The position numbers were made by a program, and so were the translations under genes. The notes beneath the pieces were generated by a model. The model made no database searches. It saw only the letters and a list, made by a program, of their open reading frames with translations, and was not told the origin of the DNA. This document shows positions 17,960 through 25,954 of a stretch of 40,391 bases of DNA, in pieces (position 1 is the stretch's first letter; every line of letters begins with the position of its first letter). Source of the DNA: an uncultured Pelagibacteraceae bacterium. Its GTDB lineage: Bacteria; Pseudomonadota; Alphaproteobacteria; Pelagibacterales; Pelagibacteraceae. Location of the stretch: positions 72,699 through 113,089 of the forward strand of contig CACHDJ010000002.1 of the NCBI GenBank assembly GCA_902578525.1, read 5' to 3'.

Positions 17960-18334
17960 TTATTTAAGTTTACCTTCTTCTCTCATCTTTGCTCTAATTT
18001 TGGTAGCTGAGATTTCTTGAATTTCTTTCGAAAGTTCGATTTCTTCAATTTTATATCCTACACCTCTTCCATAACAAATATTTGTGATATTTGGCACCAT
18101 CATAATCTTGAAACGTCCTTCAAACTCAGGATTTAATCTATCTTCAATATTCTTTTTAACAGTTTCAAAATCAAAAGGATTGTCATCAACCCCTTGAACA
18201 TCCCTAATTTGAATACAAACTTGACCTGTTTTTTTTATTATTTCTTTAAATAAAGTATAATGACCATCATGAAACGGTTGCCATCTACCTAACATTTGTG
18301 CAGTTGGTTTTTTATTATCCCAATTGTAAGTCAT
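17960..18334 (-). CDS. HxGH-type nucleotidyltransferase, NMNAT-like
   Basis: A 124-aa cytidylyltransferase/adenylyltransferase-fold protein. It has the nucleotide-binding LGRWQPFHDGH (HxGH type, about 15-25) and ISATKIR near the C-terminus, corresponding to the ISSTxxR motif. The ATG at 18334 has GGAGAT upstream and overlaps the kinase stop (TAATG). It resembles nicotinamide-nucleotide adenylyltransferase domains but is short and lacks a partner nicotinamide pathway gene here. Substrate unknown. Pairing with a kinase suggests sequential phosphorylation and nucleotidylation of one metabolite. Confidence 0.8.
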   Translation of the reverse strand: MTYNWDNKKPTAQMLGRWQPFHDGHYTLFKEIIKKTGQVCIQIRDVQGVDDNPFDFETVKKNIEDRLNPEFEGRFKIMMVPNITNICYGRGVGYKIEEIELSKEIQEISATKIRAKMREEGKLK

Positions 18335-18741
18335 TATTTTATCTCCTTTAATATTTTTGGTGCCCAATTTTTAGCATCTTGAGTTGTAACATGAAAGTCA
18401 TACTTGTCAGGTTTTACAAACATTTTATTTGTGTCATCAAATCTTCCCTCTTTTATTGTATCAACCCAAATAGTGAAGTCTGCAGGAAACAAACTTCTTG
18501 CTTTTGGTGTTGGGCAAATAAAATCAGCAACAACATAGTTTCCCTCAGTTTTTAATTTAGTTGCAAAGTCTGCCATTCTTTTGGCCTGTCTTTTTCTTCC
18601 TTCTTCAGAAAAATCCCAATCATTAGCTTCCTTTCTTACCTCGTCTGCATTTAACCTTTTTGCATTTAGCATCGGGCCTAACTCATTTGCTAAAGTTGTT
18701 TTCCCTGAACCAGGTAAGCCCATTATTAATATAATCTTCAT
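18334..18741 (-). CDS. APS-kinase-like P-loop kinase
   Basis: A 135-aa P-loop protein with Walker A GLPGSGKT at 8-15, an LNADEVRKEANDWDFS segment and VVADFICPTPKAR, like the core of adenylylsulfate kinase (CysC). It is about 60 residues shorter than typical CysC. The ATG at 18741 overlaps the methyltransferase stop; nine in-frame codons upstream lack support. CysC makes PAPS from APS, but no sulfurylase gene is here. The tight coupling with a nucleotidyltransferase points to another substrate. Confidence 0.8.
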   Translation of the reverse strand: MKIILIMGLPGSGKTTLANELGPMLNAKRLNADEVRKEANDWDFSEEGRKRQAKRMADFATKLKTEGNYVVADFICPTPKARSLFPADFTIWVDTIKEGRFDDTNKMFVKPDKYDFHVTTQDAKNWAPKILKEIK

Positions 18742-19367
18742 TATTTTACTCGATACAATCCAAGCCAAGCATTTACATCCTTGCTGGCTATATAATCTGA
18801 TTTAAAAAATTCTAATTCAACCCATTTATTATCTTGTTTTAAATTTTCAATTTTTTTATCAAAACCATATTCTTTGTAAATACCTTCATTAATTGTAAAA
18901 CAAATCAGTCCACCCCTTTTAGTTATTCGAACAAATTCATCTAAAGCTTGGGGTTTTACATGTCCAAAAGTAAAAGTTCCTACACACATTGTTGCTTCAT
19001 AAAAATTGTCTTGAACATCTATAGGTTTATTTAAATCAACCTTTATTAATTTTTGATAGAGATTGTTTGGAACAGAATCTAGTAATTTTTGTGAAAGATC
19101 AGCTCCGTGAAAATGCTTAAAACCAAATTTTTTTAATTGCAAACCTACTAAACCAGTGCCACATCCTGCGTCAAATATAAGAATTTCTTTGTTTTCTGTA
19201 TGTTTTTTAAAAACCTCAACAGTTTCTTTTGGTCCTGTGTAATTCCATTCAAGCATATCTTTATTGTATTTATCTTTGTCCCCCCACTCATCATAATATT
19301 TCATAACCTCATCAGTAGTCTTAAGTTTATAAATAGGAACTTTATTACCAACATCTTTCAATGCCAT
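18741..19367 (-). CDS. Class I SAM-dependent methyltransferase
   Basis: A 208-aa protein with SAM motif I FDAGCGTG at 65-72, the acidic ribose-binding residue Asp90 at the end of strand 2 (HGADLS) and a motif near TMCVGTFTFGHV. It is a small-molecule type methyltransferase (UbiE/Methyltransf_25-like); the acceptor is unknown. It starts 7 bp after the Rieske gene ends and its stop overlaps the kinase start, so all three are probably translated in series. Confidence 0.85.
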   Translation of the reverse strand: MALKDVGNKVPIYKLKTTDEVMKYYDEWGDKDKYNKDMLEWNYTGPKETVEVFKKHTENKEILIFDAGCGTGLVGLQLKKFGFKHFHGADLSQKLLDSVPNNLYQKLIKVDLNKPIDVQDNFYEATMCVGTFTFGHVKPQALDEFVRITKRGGLICFTINEGIYKEYGFDKKIENLKQDNKWVELEFFKSDYIASKDVNAWLGLYRVK

Positions 19368-19374
19368 TTTAATT

Positions 19375-20571
19375 TTACTCCATTAAACTATTTGCTACCC
19401 ATTTATGAAATTGATGAGTTGGTTGATCCATTACAGGAGAAAAGTTTCCACCATTATAAACTGGTGAACTTCTTCCATCCTGCATTCCTTCGATTGCACT
19501 TATATCTTCGATCATTACATCTTTCCAAAATCTTGAATTTTCTTTTCTCAATTCTTTCAAATATTCGCCATTCGCACTTTCATTTCCAACATAATACATC
19601 TGCATATGTTCTTTGGTCTTGTTCATTGATAAAGGTTCTAACCAAAAAACATAAAAATGATCAACATGTAAGCCAATCATTACATTAGGAAATAATGCAA
19701 TATATTCTGAATTTTTTAACTTATTTTTTTTCCAATTTGAAAATGAATTAAATTTTTTATTTCCTCTGATTAACTGTTCGTAATTTTTACTTCCTTGACC
19801 AGCAAATCTATTCGGTAATCCTTGAATATGATAATGATCATTAATATTAGAAACCTTATTTAACTCTGGGTGAATTGTTGGTAAATGATAGCTTTCACAA
19901 TAATTTTCAATCGCAAATTTCCAATTACATTTTACCTCTAAACTAAAGTAACCATAATCGTTTGAATGTACTATTAATTTCTGATCTTCTTTATTAATTA
20001 AATTAGACCATCTTTCTTCAAGAGGTTTAATATAATCATTAAAAGAAATTTCATTAGAATTAATATTAACAAAAATAATATCCATCCAAATTTTTGTTCG
20101 AACTTCTTTTAAATTGCTTTTAGTTTTATCAAATTTTTCAGATTGATGATTATTTAAACCTCCAATATGAGGAGTTGCTACTAGGTTTCCTTTAAAGTCA
20201 TAAGACCACGAGTGATAAGGGCATCTAATAACATTTTTAAAATTACATGCTTTGTCTAAAAGCTTAAATCCTCTATGGCTACATACATTATGAAACACTC
20301 GAATCTTCATATCTTTATCTCTAATTAAAATTAGAGGAATCCCGAGTAGATTGTATGGTTTAGCATCTCCTACGTTTGGAATAGAGCTTCCAACACCAAC
20401 TACTGTCCATTTATTGAAAAAAATCTTCTCTCTTTCGTGGTCTAAATAATTGGCATTTGTGTAGCACTCATTTGGTAAGCCATTTGCGACTTCTATAGAC
20501 TTATCTACATTATTTAATTTTTCAATATCTAGGATTTCTGAAATAGGTAAATTTTTAAGATTCTGATCCAC
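19375..20571 (-). CDS. Rieske [2Fe-2S] oxygenase alpha subunit
   Basis: A ring-hydroxylating-dioxygenase-type protein of 398 aa if it starts at the GTG at 20571. The Rieske cluster is held by Cys97-x-His99 and Cys117-x2-His120 (CSHRG and CPYHSWSYD). The mononuclear iron site has His229 and His234 (CESYHLPTIHPE), and a later Asp in IEDISAIEGMQDG as third ligand. The pattern is closest to the choline/glycine-betaine/carnitine monooxygenase group, an inference. The frame is open upstream to a TTG at 20652; the added 27 residues are basic and unlike the family. No reductase subunit is nearby. It heads the operon with the methyltransferase and kinase and is divergent from the MetF-like gene. Confidence 0.85.
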   Translation of the reverse strand: MDQNLKNLPISEILDIEKLNNVDKSIEVANGLPNECYTNANYLDHEREKIFFNKWTVVGVGSSIPNVGDAKPYNLLGIPLILIRDKDMKIRVFHNVCSHRGFKLLDKACNFKNVIRCPYHSWSYDFKGNLVATPHIGGLNNHQSEKFDKTKSNLKEVRTKIWMDIIFVNINSNEISFNDYIKPLEERWSNLINKEDQKLIVHSNDYGYFSLEVKCNWKFAIENYCESYHLPTIHPELNKVSNINDHYHIQGLPNRFAGQGSKNYEQLIRGNKKFNSFSNWKKNKLKNSEYIALFPNVMIGLHVDHFYVFWLEPLSMNKTKEHMQMYYVGNESANGEYLKELRKENSRFWKDVMIEDISAIEGMQDGRSSPVYNGGNFSPVMDQPTHQFHKWVANSLME

Positions 20572-20673
20572 AAAAAAAATTATCACGAGGTTATTTTTAA
20601 GCAACAAATTTCGTTTTATATTATTGCTGAATTTCTTTGACAGCTTTTTCAAAAAAGATAATGATCTGGAAAA

Positions 20674-21402
20674 ATGAACTTTTCTTTGGAAATTAGTCCC
20701 AAAACAGACCTTGATACAGTCCCAAAGGTAAGTGATGTTTATATCACAATGTTACCTGGTGGAGATTATAAAGAGACTGCTCAAAAAGCTATTGAACTAG
20801 TTAAAAAAGGATTTAACCCGGTACCACATTTTCCAGCAAGATCTATGCAGAATGAAATAGAGCTCAAAGATTATGTTGATATGTGTAAAGACGGAGGAGT
20901 TAAGCAAGCTTTAATTATAGGCGGTGGTAGAGAGCCATTAGGAAAATTTGATAGCTCATTTCAACTTTTAGAGACCGGTTATTTTGAAAAAATGAAGATA
21001 GGAATTGCTGGACACCCAGAGGGGAGTCCTGATATATCCGACTCAGATTTAGAAAAAGCTATGATAGATAAAAAGCCTTATGCTGATTACATAGTAACTC
21101 AATGGTTACTTGATCCTCAGCCTATCGTAGATTTTATATCTAAACAAAGCGTGCCAGTTCATGTGGGAATCACTGGGCCTTTAAAAATATCTAGCTTAAT
21201 AAAATTTGCTAATATTGTTGGAGCAAAAAATTCCCTTAACTTTCTTAAATCTAATTTTAGTAAGGCGTTAGATTTATTGAAACCTAAAGACCCTAATGAT
21301 TTAATTGGGAAAGTTAAATCGCATACTGATTTCTTCCACATTTATACATTCGGCGGCTTGAAGGAAACTAACAAGTGGTTGAAGGAGAATGGTTATGTCT
21401 AA
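20674..21402 (+). CDS. MetF-like methylenetetrahydrofolate reductase
   Basis: A 242-aa TIM-barrel protein related to 5,10-methylenetetrahydrofolate reductase but about 50 residues shorter than typical MetF. It has SLEISPKT at the N-terminus, VPHFPARSM (strand 2, in place of the usual AHLTC), IIGGGREP, IGIAGHPEGSP and GGLKETNKWL near the end. Because it is coupled to a DmdA-like gene (8-nt overlap), it may oxidise methyl-THF made by that protein to methylene-THF. That direction is inferred. Confidence 0.78.
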   Translation: MNFSLEISPKTDLDTVPKVSDVYITMLPGGDYKETAQKAIELVKKGFNPVPHFPARSMQNEIELKDYVDMCKDGGVKQALIIGGGREPLGKFDSSFQLLETGYFEKMKIGIAGHPEGSPDISDSDLEKAMIDKKPYADYIVTQWLLDPQPIVDFISKQSVPVHVGITGPLKISSLIKFANIVGAKNSLNFLKSNFSKALDLLKPKDPNDLIGKVKSHTDFFHIYTFGGLKETNKWLKENGYV

Positions 21403-22753
21403 AGAATTTGATTATACTAAACTAAGACATGTTACTTCAGTAGATCAATCAGATCGAGAAGTACCATATAATTTAAGACAAAGTGGACCAACAAAAGTTG
21501 AAATGCTAATTTCAACAAGGGTAAGAAAATCACCTTATTGGCATTTATCAATGCAAGCTGGATGTTGGAGAGCAACAGTTTACAATCGTATCTATCATCC
21601 AAGAGGTTATGTAAAACCTGAGGACGGTGGAGCTATGGTAGAATACGATGCTATAGTTAATCATGTAACAATGTGGAATGTTGCAGTAGAAAGACAAATA
21701 AGAGTTAAAGGTCCAGATGCTGAAAAGTTTACTAATTATGTAATTACTAGAGATGCAACTAAAATTTCTCCAATGAGAGCAAGATACGTAATTTTATGTA
21801 ATGCATACGGAGGAGTTTTGAATGATCCTATACTCTTAAGAATTTCTAAAGATGAATTTTGGTTTTCTTTGTCAGATTCTGATATTGGGATGTATCTTCA
21901 GGGTGTAAATGCTGATCAAAGATTCAACTGTTCTGTTGAAGAAATAGATGCTTGTCCTGTGCAAATTCAAGGTCCTAAATCTAAAGCTTTAATGAAAGAT
22001 CTTTGTGGAGATCAAGTTGATTTTGATAATATGCCATTTTATGGCTTAGCTGAAGTTAAAGTTGGAGGAAAAAGCTGTGTTATCTCACAATCAGGTTTCT
22101 CTGGTGAAGCTGGATATGAAATATATTTAAGAAATGCAACGCTTCATGCTGAAGATATGTGGAATGCAGTCTTGGATGCAGGAAAAAAACATAACTTAAT
22201 GGTTATTGCCCCTGCACACCATAGAAGAATTCAAGCTGGAATTCTTTCTTGGGGACAAGATATGGACCAACAACACAATCCTTTTCAATGTAACCTAGGT
22301 TATCAAGTTTCGCTTTCAGGTAAAGGTGAGTGGAATAAAAAAGAGGATTATGTTGGTAAAGCAGCTCTAGAAAAAATGAAGAATGAGCTAAAAGCTGGTA
22401 AAAAACCTTATAAACTCCAGCTAGTTGGTCTCGAATTAGGAGGAAAACCAATTGAAGATTATGCTCCAGATTTTTGGTTAGTTTCAAATGAACAAGGAGG
22501 AGATCCAGTAGGTTTCTTAACCTCTCCTTGGTATCATCCTGAAAAGAAAACTAATATTGCAATGGGATATGTGCCATTTGATGGAACTTTAAACACAAAT
22601 GGTTTTCCAAAAGGGAAGGTTGGAACTAAATATAAGGTTCATTTGCCTGAAAAATACTCTGATAAACCAGGCCAGCCTGTAGATGCAGTAGTAGTTGATA
22701 TTCCATTTAAAGAATCTTTCAACGCAAATACAAGGGAAGTTGTAAAAGGTTAA
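21395..22753 (+). CDS. GcvT/DmdA-like THF-dependent methyltransferase
   Basis: A 452-aa protein of the aminomethyltransferase (GcvT) fold, longer than DMSP demethylase DmdA (about 370 aa). DmdA-like stretches include MWNVAVERQIRVKGPDAEKF, SGFSGEAGYEIYL and SWGQDMDQQHNPF. The ATG at 21395 has AAGGAG at 7-nt spacing; an ATG 6 nt earlier is too close to that site. These enzymes move a methyl or methylene group to tetrahydrofolate. Substrate may be DMSP or another methylated compound. The overlapping MetF-like gene supports one-carbon oxidation. Not confidently DmdA itself because of length and divergence. Confidence 0.8.
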   Translation: MSKEFDYTKLRHVTSVDQSDREVPYNLRQSGPTKVEMLISTRVRKSPYWHLSMQAGCWRATVYNRIYHPRGYVKPEDGGAMVEYDAIVNHVTMWNVAVERQIRVKGPDAEKFTNYVITRDATKISPMRARYVILCNAYGGVLNDPILLRISKDEFWFSLSDSDIGMYLQGVNADQRFNCSVEEIDACPVQIQGPKSKALMKDLCGDQVDFDNMPFYGLAEVKVGGKSCVISQSGFSGEAGYEIYLRNATLHAEDMWNAVLDAGKKHNLMVIAPAHHRRIQAGILSWGQDMDQQHNPFQCNLGYQVSLSGKGEWNKKEDYVGKAALEKMKNELKAGKKPYKLQLVGLELGGKPIEDYAPDFWLVSNEQGGDPVGFLTSPWYHPEKKTNIAMGYVPFDGTLNTNGFPKGKVGTKYKVHLPEKYSDKPGQPVDAVVVDIPFKESFNANTREVVKG

Positions 22754-22761
22754 CTTTATTT

Positions 22762-22782
22762 AGGGGGAGATAAGCTTCCCCT
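22762..22782 (+). promoter_or_regulatory. GC-rich hairpin after the DmdA-like gene
   Basis: An 8-bp stem (AGGGGGAG pairing with CTTCCCCT, one G-U) with a 5-nt loop, in otherwise AT-rich DNA, 8 nt after the DmdA-like stop. It is followed by TTAAAATA rather than a T-run, so it is a weak terminator at best. It ends 7 nt before the ATG of the 34-aa ORF and could shield its start or stabilise the upstream mRNA end. Confidence 0.5.
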
Positions 22783-22789
22783 TAAAATA

Positions 22790-22894
22790 ATGACTAAAGG
22801 TTTTTTAATAGCAGTTTGCATTATTATAGCTCTTGCTTTAATACTCTTTCCATTAATTGTTTCTTACAAAGAACAAAAAAATAAAAAGAAATAA
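22790..22894 (+). CDS. 34-aa single-helix membrane microprotein
   Basis: An intact 34-codon frame encodes MTKGF, a hydrophobic helix (LIAVCIIIALALILFPLIV) and a basic tail (SYKEQKNKKK). The next gene's ATG follows its stop codon directly. The inside-positive C-terminal tail suggests the N-terminus is outside. It is too short for family assignment. Position within the transcript and a clean single-helix profile argue for a real gene. Confidence 0.45.
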   Translation: MTKGFLIAVCIIIALALILFPLIVSYKEQKNKKK

Positions 22895-23437
22895 ATGTTT
22901 GGTGAATTTTTAAATATTATTTTCAAATCTATAAAATTAGATAAAACACTTTACACAGATAATAAAAATTTTGGTGAAGCAGCTATTTATTTTGCTGGCT
23001 TAATTATGATTTTAGACGGAATTGCTGGTGCAGTTGCAGCAAATACAATTGTTAAAACTGCAATTGGAATGTCTGGTCTTACAGCAATATTAACATGGTT
23101 AGTTTGGGCAATATTTATTTATGTAATAGGTGTTAAGCTTTTTCCTGATAAAGAGACAAAAGTTCCCTTTAAAAAAGTTCTTATTGCAGTAGGTTTTGCA
23201 CATTCACCAGGATTAATTCGATTTTTTGCCGTAACACCAGAATTGATGATACCCATTATATTTTTAACTCAGTTTTGGATTTTTGCAGGTTTAATAATCT
23301 CTACAAAACAGGTATTAAATTTAAAATCTAATTTTAAATCTTTTGGAATTGTATTTTTATCTTTTTTAATAATAGCTTTTCTATCTATATCTTTTGTTAT
23401 GAGTAGAATGAATGCTCTTCCTATTAATAGTATTTAA
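22895..23437 (+). CDS. Yip1-like membrane protein
   Basis: A 180-aa protein with about five transmembrane helices and the sequence layout of bacterial YIP1-domain proteins: a soluble N-terminal segment, then paired helices with FGEAAIYFAGLIMILDG, an internal PFKKVLIAVGFAHSPGLI loop, and hydrophobic helices to the end. Function is unknown for bacterial members. It starts right after the microprotein stop, so the two may be partners. Confidence 0.68.
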   Translation: MFGEFLNIIFKSIKLDKTLYTDNKNFGEAAIYFAGLIMILDGIAGAVAANTIVKTAIGMSGLTAILTWLVWAIFIYVIGVKLFPDKETKVPFKKVLIAVGFAHSPGLIRFFAVTPELMIPIIFLTQFWIFAGLIISTKQVLNLKSNFKSFGIVFLSFLIIAFLSISFVMSRMNALPINSI

Positions 23438-23450
23438 ATTTAAAAACTAA

Positions 23451-23801
23451 TTAATTTTTTTGGTCATTATCAACAACAAGACATATCTCAGATTTAGTTA
23501 AAAATCTTCTTCCTGTTCCGTTATCTAAAGAAAACATTCCGCCAATTCCTTTTACTGCATCTATAGTTAAATCAGTGTGTTTCCACTTTTCATATTGATC
23601 ACCATTCATATAAAAAGGCACACCTCCGATTTCTCCTAATTTTACATCATTATCACCTAAAGGAAATTCTCCCTCTTGAAAACACATAGGAGCACTTCCA
23701 TCACAACAACCTCCTGATTGGTGAAACATTAATTTTTTGCCGTATTTTTCTTGCAGCTCAGATAGTAAATTTAGAGCTGAATGTGTTGCAGATACTTTCA
23801 T
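23451..23801 (-). CDS. DUF779 family protein
   Basis: A 116-aa protein with KLMFHQSGGCCDGSAPMCFQ, EIGGVPFYMNGDQYEKWKHTDLTIDA and GRRFLTKSE, the DUF779 pattern. DUF779 genes commonly accompany acetaldehyde/aldehyde dehydrogenases, as here. The CC and later Cys may form a metal or thiol site; the function is not established. The start at 23801 (MKVSATHS) is preferred because an upstream in-frame ATG at 23819 lies inside a perfect hairpin between this gene and the dehydrogenase gene. Confidence 0.85.
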   Translation of the reverse strand: MKVSATHSALNLLSELQEKYGKKLMFHQSGGCCDGSAPMCFQEGEFPLGDNDVKLGEIGGVPFYMNGDQYEKWKHTDLTIDAVKGIGGMFSLDNGTGRRFLTKSEICLVVDNDQKN

Positions 23802-23812
23802 TTTTAAAGTAC

Positions 23813-23837
23813 GGCCCATGATTTAGAATCATGGGCC
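23813..23837 (-). promoter_or_regulatory. Perfect 11-bp hairpin between aldehyde dehydrogenase and DUF779
   Basis: Arms GGCCCATGATT and AATCATGGGCC surround a 3-nt loop. It lies in the 51-bp gap between the dehydrogenase stop and the DUF779 start. No T-run follows on either strand, so it may act as an mRNA processing or attenuation element rather than a clean terminator. Confidence 0.6.
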
Positions 23838-23852
23838 AGTATATATTATTGA

Positions 23853-25397
23853 TTAAAAGAAGCCTAATTTCTTTTCAGCATAAGAGACATGTAAGTTCTT
23901 ATTCTGTCTATAGTGATTAAGCATCATTTTGTGAGTTTCTCTACCAACTCCTGATTGTTTATATCCTCCAAATGGTGAGTGAGCTGGATAAGCATGATAA
24001 CAATTAGTCCACACTATACCTGCTTGTATTGCTCTTCCCATTCTGTGAGCTATATTGGCATTTCTAGTCCATACAGCTGCGCCTAAACCATAAAGAGTAT
24101 CATTAGCAATTTCTAATGCTTCTGCTTCGTCTTTAAATTTAATCACAGATACAACTGGTCCAAAAATCTCTTCTTGGGAGATTCTCATCTTGTTGTTGGC
24201 TTCAAAAATAGTTGGTTGAATATAATTACCTTTTTCCAATCCACTATTAAGTTTACCAACACTTCCTCCAGCCAGAACCTTAGCACCCTCTTTTTTTCCC
24301 AATTCCAGATAAGATTTTATCTTTTCCATTTGTTCTACTGATGCTTGAGCTCCAATCATTGTTTCCATTTTTAAAGGATTGTCTTGAACAACTGCTTTAG
24401 TTCTTGCTATAGCTCTTTCCATGAACTTATCATAGATTGACTCTTGTACTAAAGCTCTGCTTGGACAAGTACAAACTTCACCTTGGTTTAGATTGAACAT
24501 TACAAAACCTTCTATACATTTATCAAAGAAGTCATCATCTTTATCCATGATATCTTCAAAGAAAATGTTAGGAGATTTTCCACCCAATTCCAGTGTTATT
24601 GGAATTATGTTTTGAGCAGCATACTGCATAATCAATCTTCCTGTTGTTGTTTCGCCTGTAAAAGCAACTTTTGCAACTCTTTTAGAAGATGCTAAAGGTT
24701 TACCCGCTTCTAATCCAAAACCACTAACAATGTTCACAACTCCTGGAGGTAATAAGTCTCCAATAAGTTCCATCATTACCATGATGGATGCTGGTGTTTG
24801 CTCTGCAGGTTTTAAAACAGAACAATTACCTGCTGCAAGAGCTGGTGCTAATTTCCAGGTTGCCATTAATAATGGAAAATTCCAAGGAACTATCTGACCA
24901 ACTACTCCTAATGGCTCAGGAAAATTGTAAGAATATTGGTTATTGCTAATTTCAGCAATAGAACCTTCTTCTGCTCTAATTACTCCTGCAAAATATCTCC
25001 AGTGATCTATCACTAAAGGTAAATCTGCTGCCATACATTCTCTAATAGGCTTACCATTATCTAAACATTCGGCAGTGGCTAATAAGTTTAGGTTTTTTTC
25101 TAAAACATCAGCAATCTTATATAAAATATTCGATCTTGTAGTGATGTCTGTTTTTCCCCATTCTGGAAAGGCTGCGTGAGCCGCATCTAGTGCTGCTTCA
25201 ACGTCTTGTTCATTAGATCGTGCTACTGAACAGATTTTCTCATTTGAAATCGGGCTTACATTATCAAAATATTTACCTGATTTAGGTTCTACAAATTTTC
25301 CATTAATGTAGTTTCCATATTTAGCTTTAAACGGAAATTTAACCTTTAAATGAGAAGTATCCAAGACAGATGACACTTTCATTGCTTCTGCACTCAT
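23853..25397 (-). CDS. Aldehyde dehydrogenase, AcoD/ExaC type
   Basis: An NAD(P)-dependent aldehyde dehydrogenase of 514 aa from the ATG at 25397 (MSAEAMKV), which has AGGAG at 8-nt spacing. Conserved parts: [29 protein letters not shown], the general-base Glu in [10 protein letters not shown], the catalytic Cys in [21 protein letters not shown], and the C-terminal KKLGFF typical of the acetaldehyde dehydrogenase group. It oxidises a short aldehyde to the acid; the substrate here is unknown. The adjacent DUF779 gene is the usual partner. The frame stays open 65 codons upstream and encodes a Lys/Arg-rich extension described separately. Confidence 0.92.
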   Translation of the reverse strand: MSAEAMKVSSVLDTSHLKVKFPFKAKYGNYINGKFVEPKSGKYFDNVSPISNEKICSVARSNEQDVEAALDAAHAAFPEWGKTDITTRSNILYKIADVLEKNLNLLATAECLDNGKPIRECMAADLPLVIDHWRYFAGVIRAEEGSIAEISNNQYSYNFPEPLGVVGQIVPWNFPLLMATWKLAPALAAGNCSVLKPAEQTPASIMVMMELIGDLLPPGVVNIVSGFGLEAGKPLASSKRVAKVAFTGETTTGRLIMQYAAQNIIPITLELGGKSPNIFFEDIMDKDDDFFDKCIEGFVMFNLNQGEVCTCPSRALVQESIYDKFMERAIARTKAVVQDNPLKMETMIGAQASVEQMEKIKSYLELGKKEGAKVLAGGSVGKLNSGLEKGNYIQPTIFEANNKMRISQEEIFGPVVSVIKFKDEAEALEIANDTLYGLGAAVWTRNANIAHRMGRAIQAGIVWTNCYHAYPAHSPFGGYKQSGVGRETHKMMLNHYRQNKNLHVSYAEKKLGFF

Positions 25398-25592
25398 TTT
25401 TTTTTCTCCTCTTTGTTTGTTAGTTTTTATTAGCTTATTATTTTTTCTAGATTTTTTAGAACGCTTCTTAGTCGCAGACTTTTTGGTCCCAACTTTTTTT
25501 TTCGTTTTTATTTTTTTTCTAGATTTTTTGACCAATTTATAGCTTTTTTTCTTGGTCTTTTGTTTTGCTATTTTTTTTCTTTTAATAGCCAT
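25398..25592 (-). other. In-frame Lys/Arg-rich N-terminal extension or leader
   Basis: Directly upstream of, and in frame with, the aldehyde dehydrogenase start are 65 codons beginning with ATG at 25592 and containing no stop. About half the residues are Lys or Arg (29 K and 5 R by my count), with one acidic residue, in short repeats such as KKSRKK and KKRSKKSRK. This is like histone H1-type tails. The strong ribosome site before 25397 suggests the enzyme can be made without it. Either a longer protein form exists, or this is a leader peptide that fuses by chance. No good ribosome site precedes 25592. Confidence 0.4.
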
Positions 25593-25708
25593 GTAATAGT
25601 TAACTAAGAATTATTAAGCGTGTCTATTTCAATTAATTTTTTTTTCTACTTTTAATTGCATTAATACTATATATTGTGGTCTTAAAATAACTCATTAATA
25701 TTTTTATT

Positions 25709-25954
25709 ATGAATAAAAACGAAAAGATTGAAATCCAGTCTGCTACGTTCGAAAGACTGTTAAAACATTTAGATGAGAGAAAAGATGTACAAAACATAGA
25801 TCTTATGAATCTAGCTAATTTTTGTAGAAACTGTTTATCAAGATGGTACAGAGAAGAGGCTGAAAAAAAAGGTATATCCATTTCAGATCCTGAAGCTAGA
25901 GAAAGAATTTATGGAATGCCTTACTCTGAATGGAAAGATAAATATCAGAAATAA
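25709..25954 (+). CDS. DUF1244 family protein
   Basis: An 81-aa protein with the DUF1244 sequence FERLLKHLDERKDVQNIDLM, NLANFCRNCLSRWYREEA, and the closing YGMPYSEWKDKYQ. The CRNC pair is conserved in the family. Function is unknown. It stands alone on + between minus-strand genes and ends at the base before the moaB stop. Confidence 0.9.
   Translation: MNKNEKIEIQSATFERLLKHLDERKDVQNIDLMNLANFCRNCLSRWYREEAEKKGISISDPEARERIYGMPYSEWKDKYQK

Noticed and set aside
19200-19688. 162-codon open frame on + opposite the methyltransferase and Rieske genes
   Set aside because: It is antisense to two genes with clear motifs, and its residue content (rich in H, F, L) is typical of an opposite-strand shadow.
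25633-25881. 82-codon open frame on minus opposite the DUF1244 gene
   Set aside because: The + strand encodes a conserved DUF1244 protein; the antisense frame has no support.
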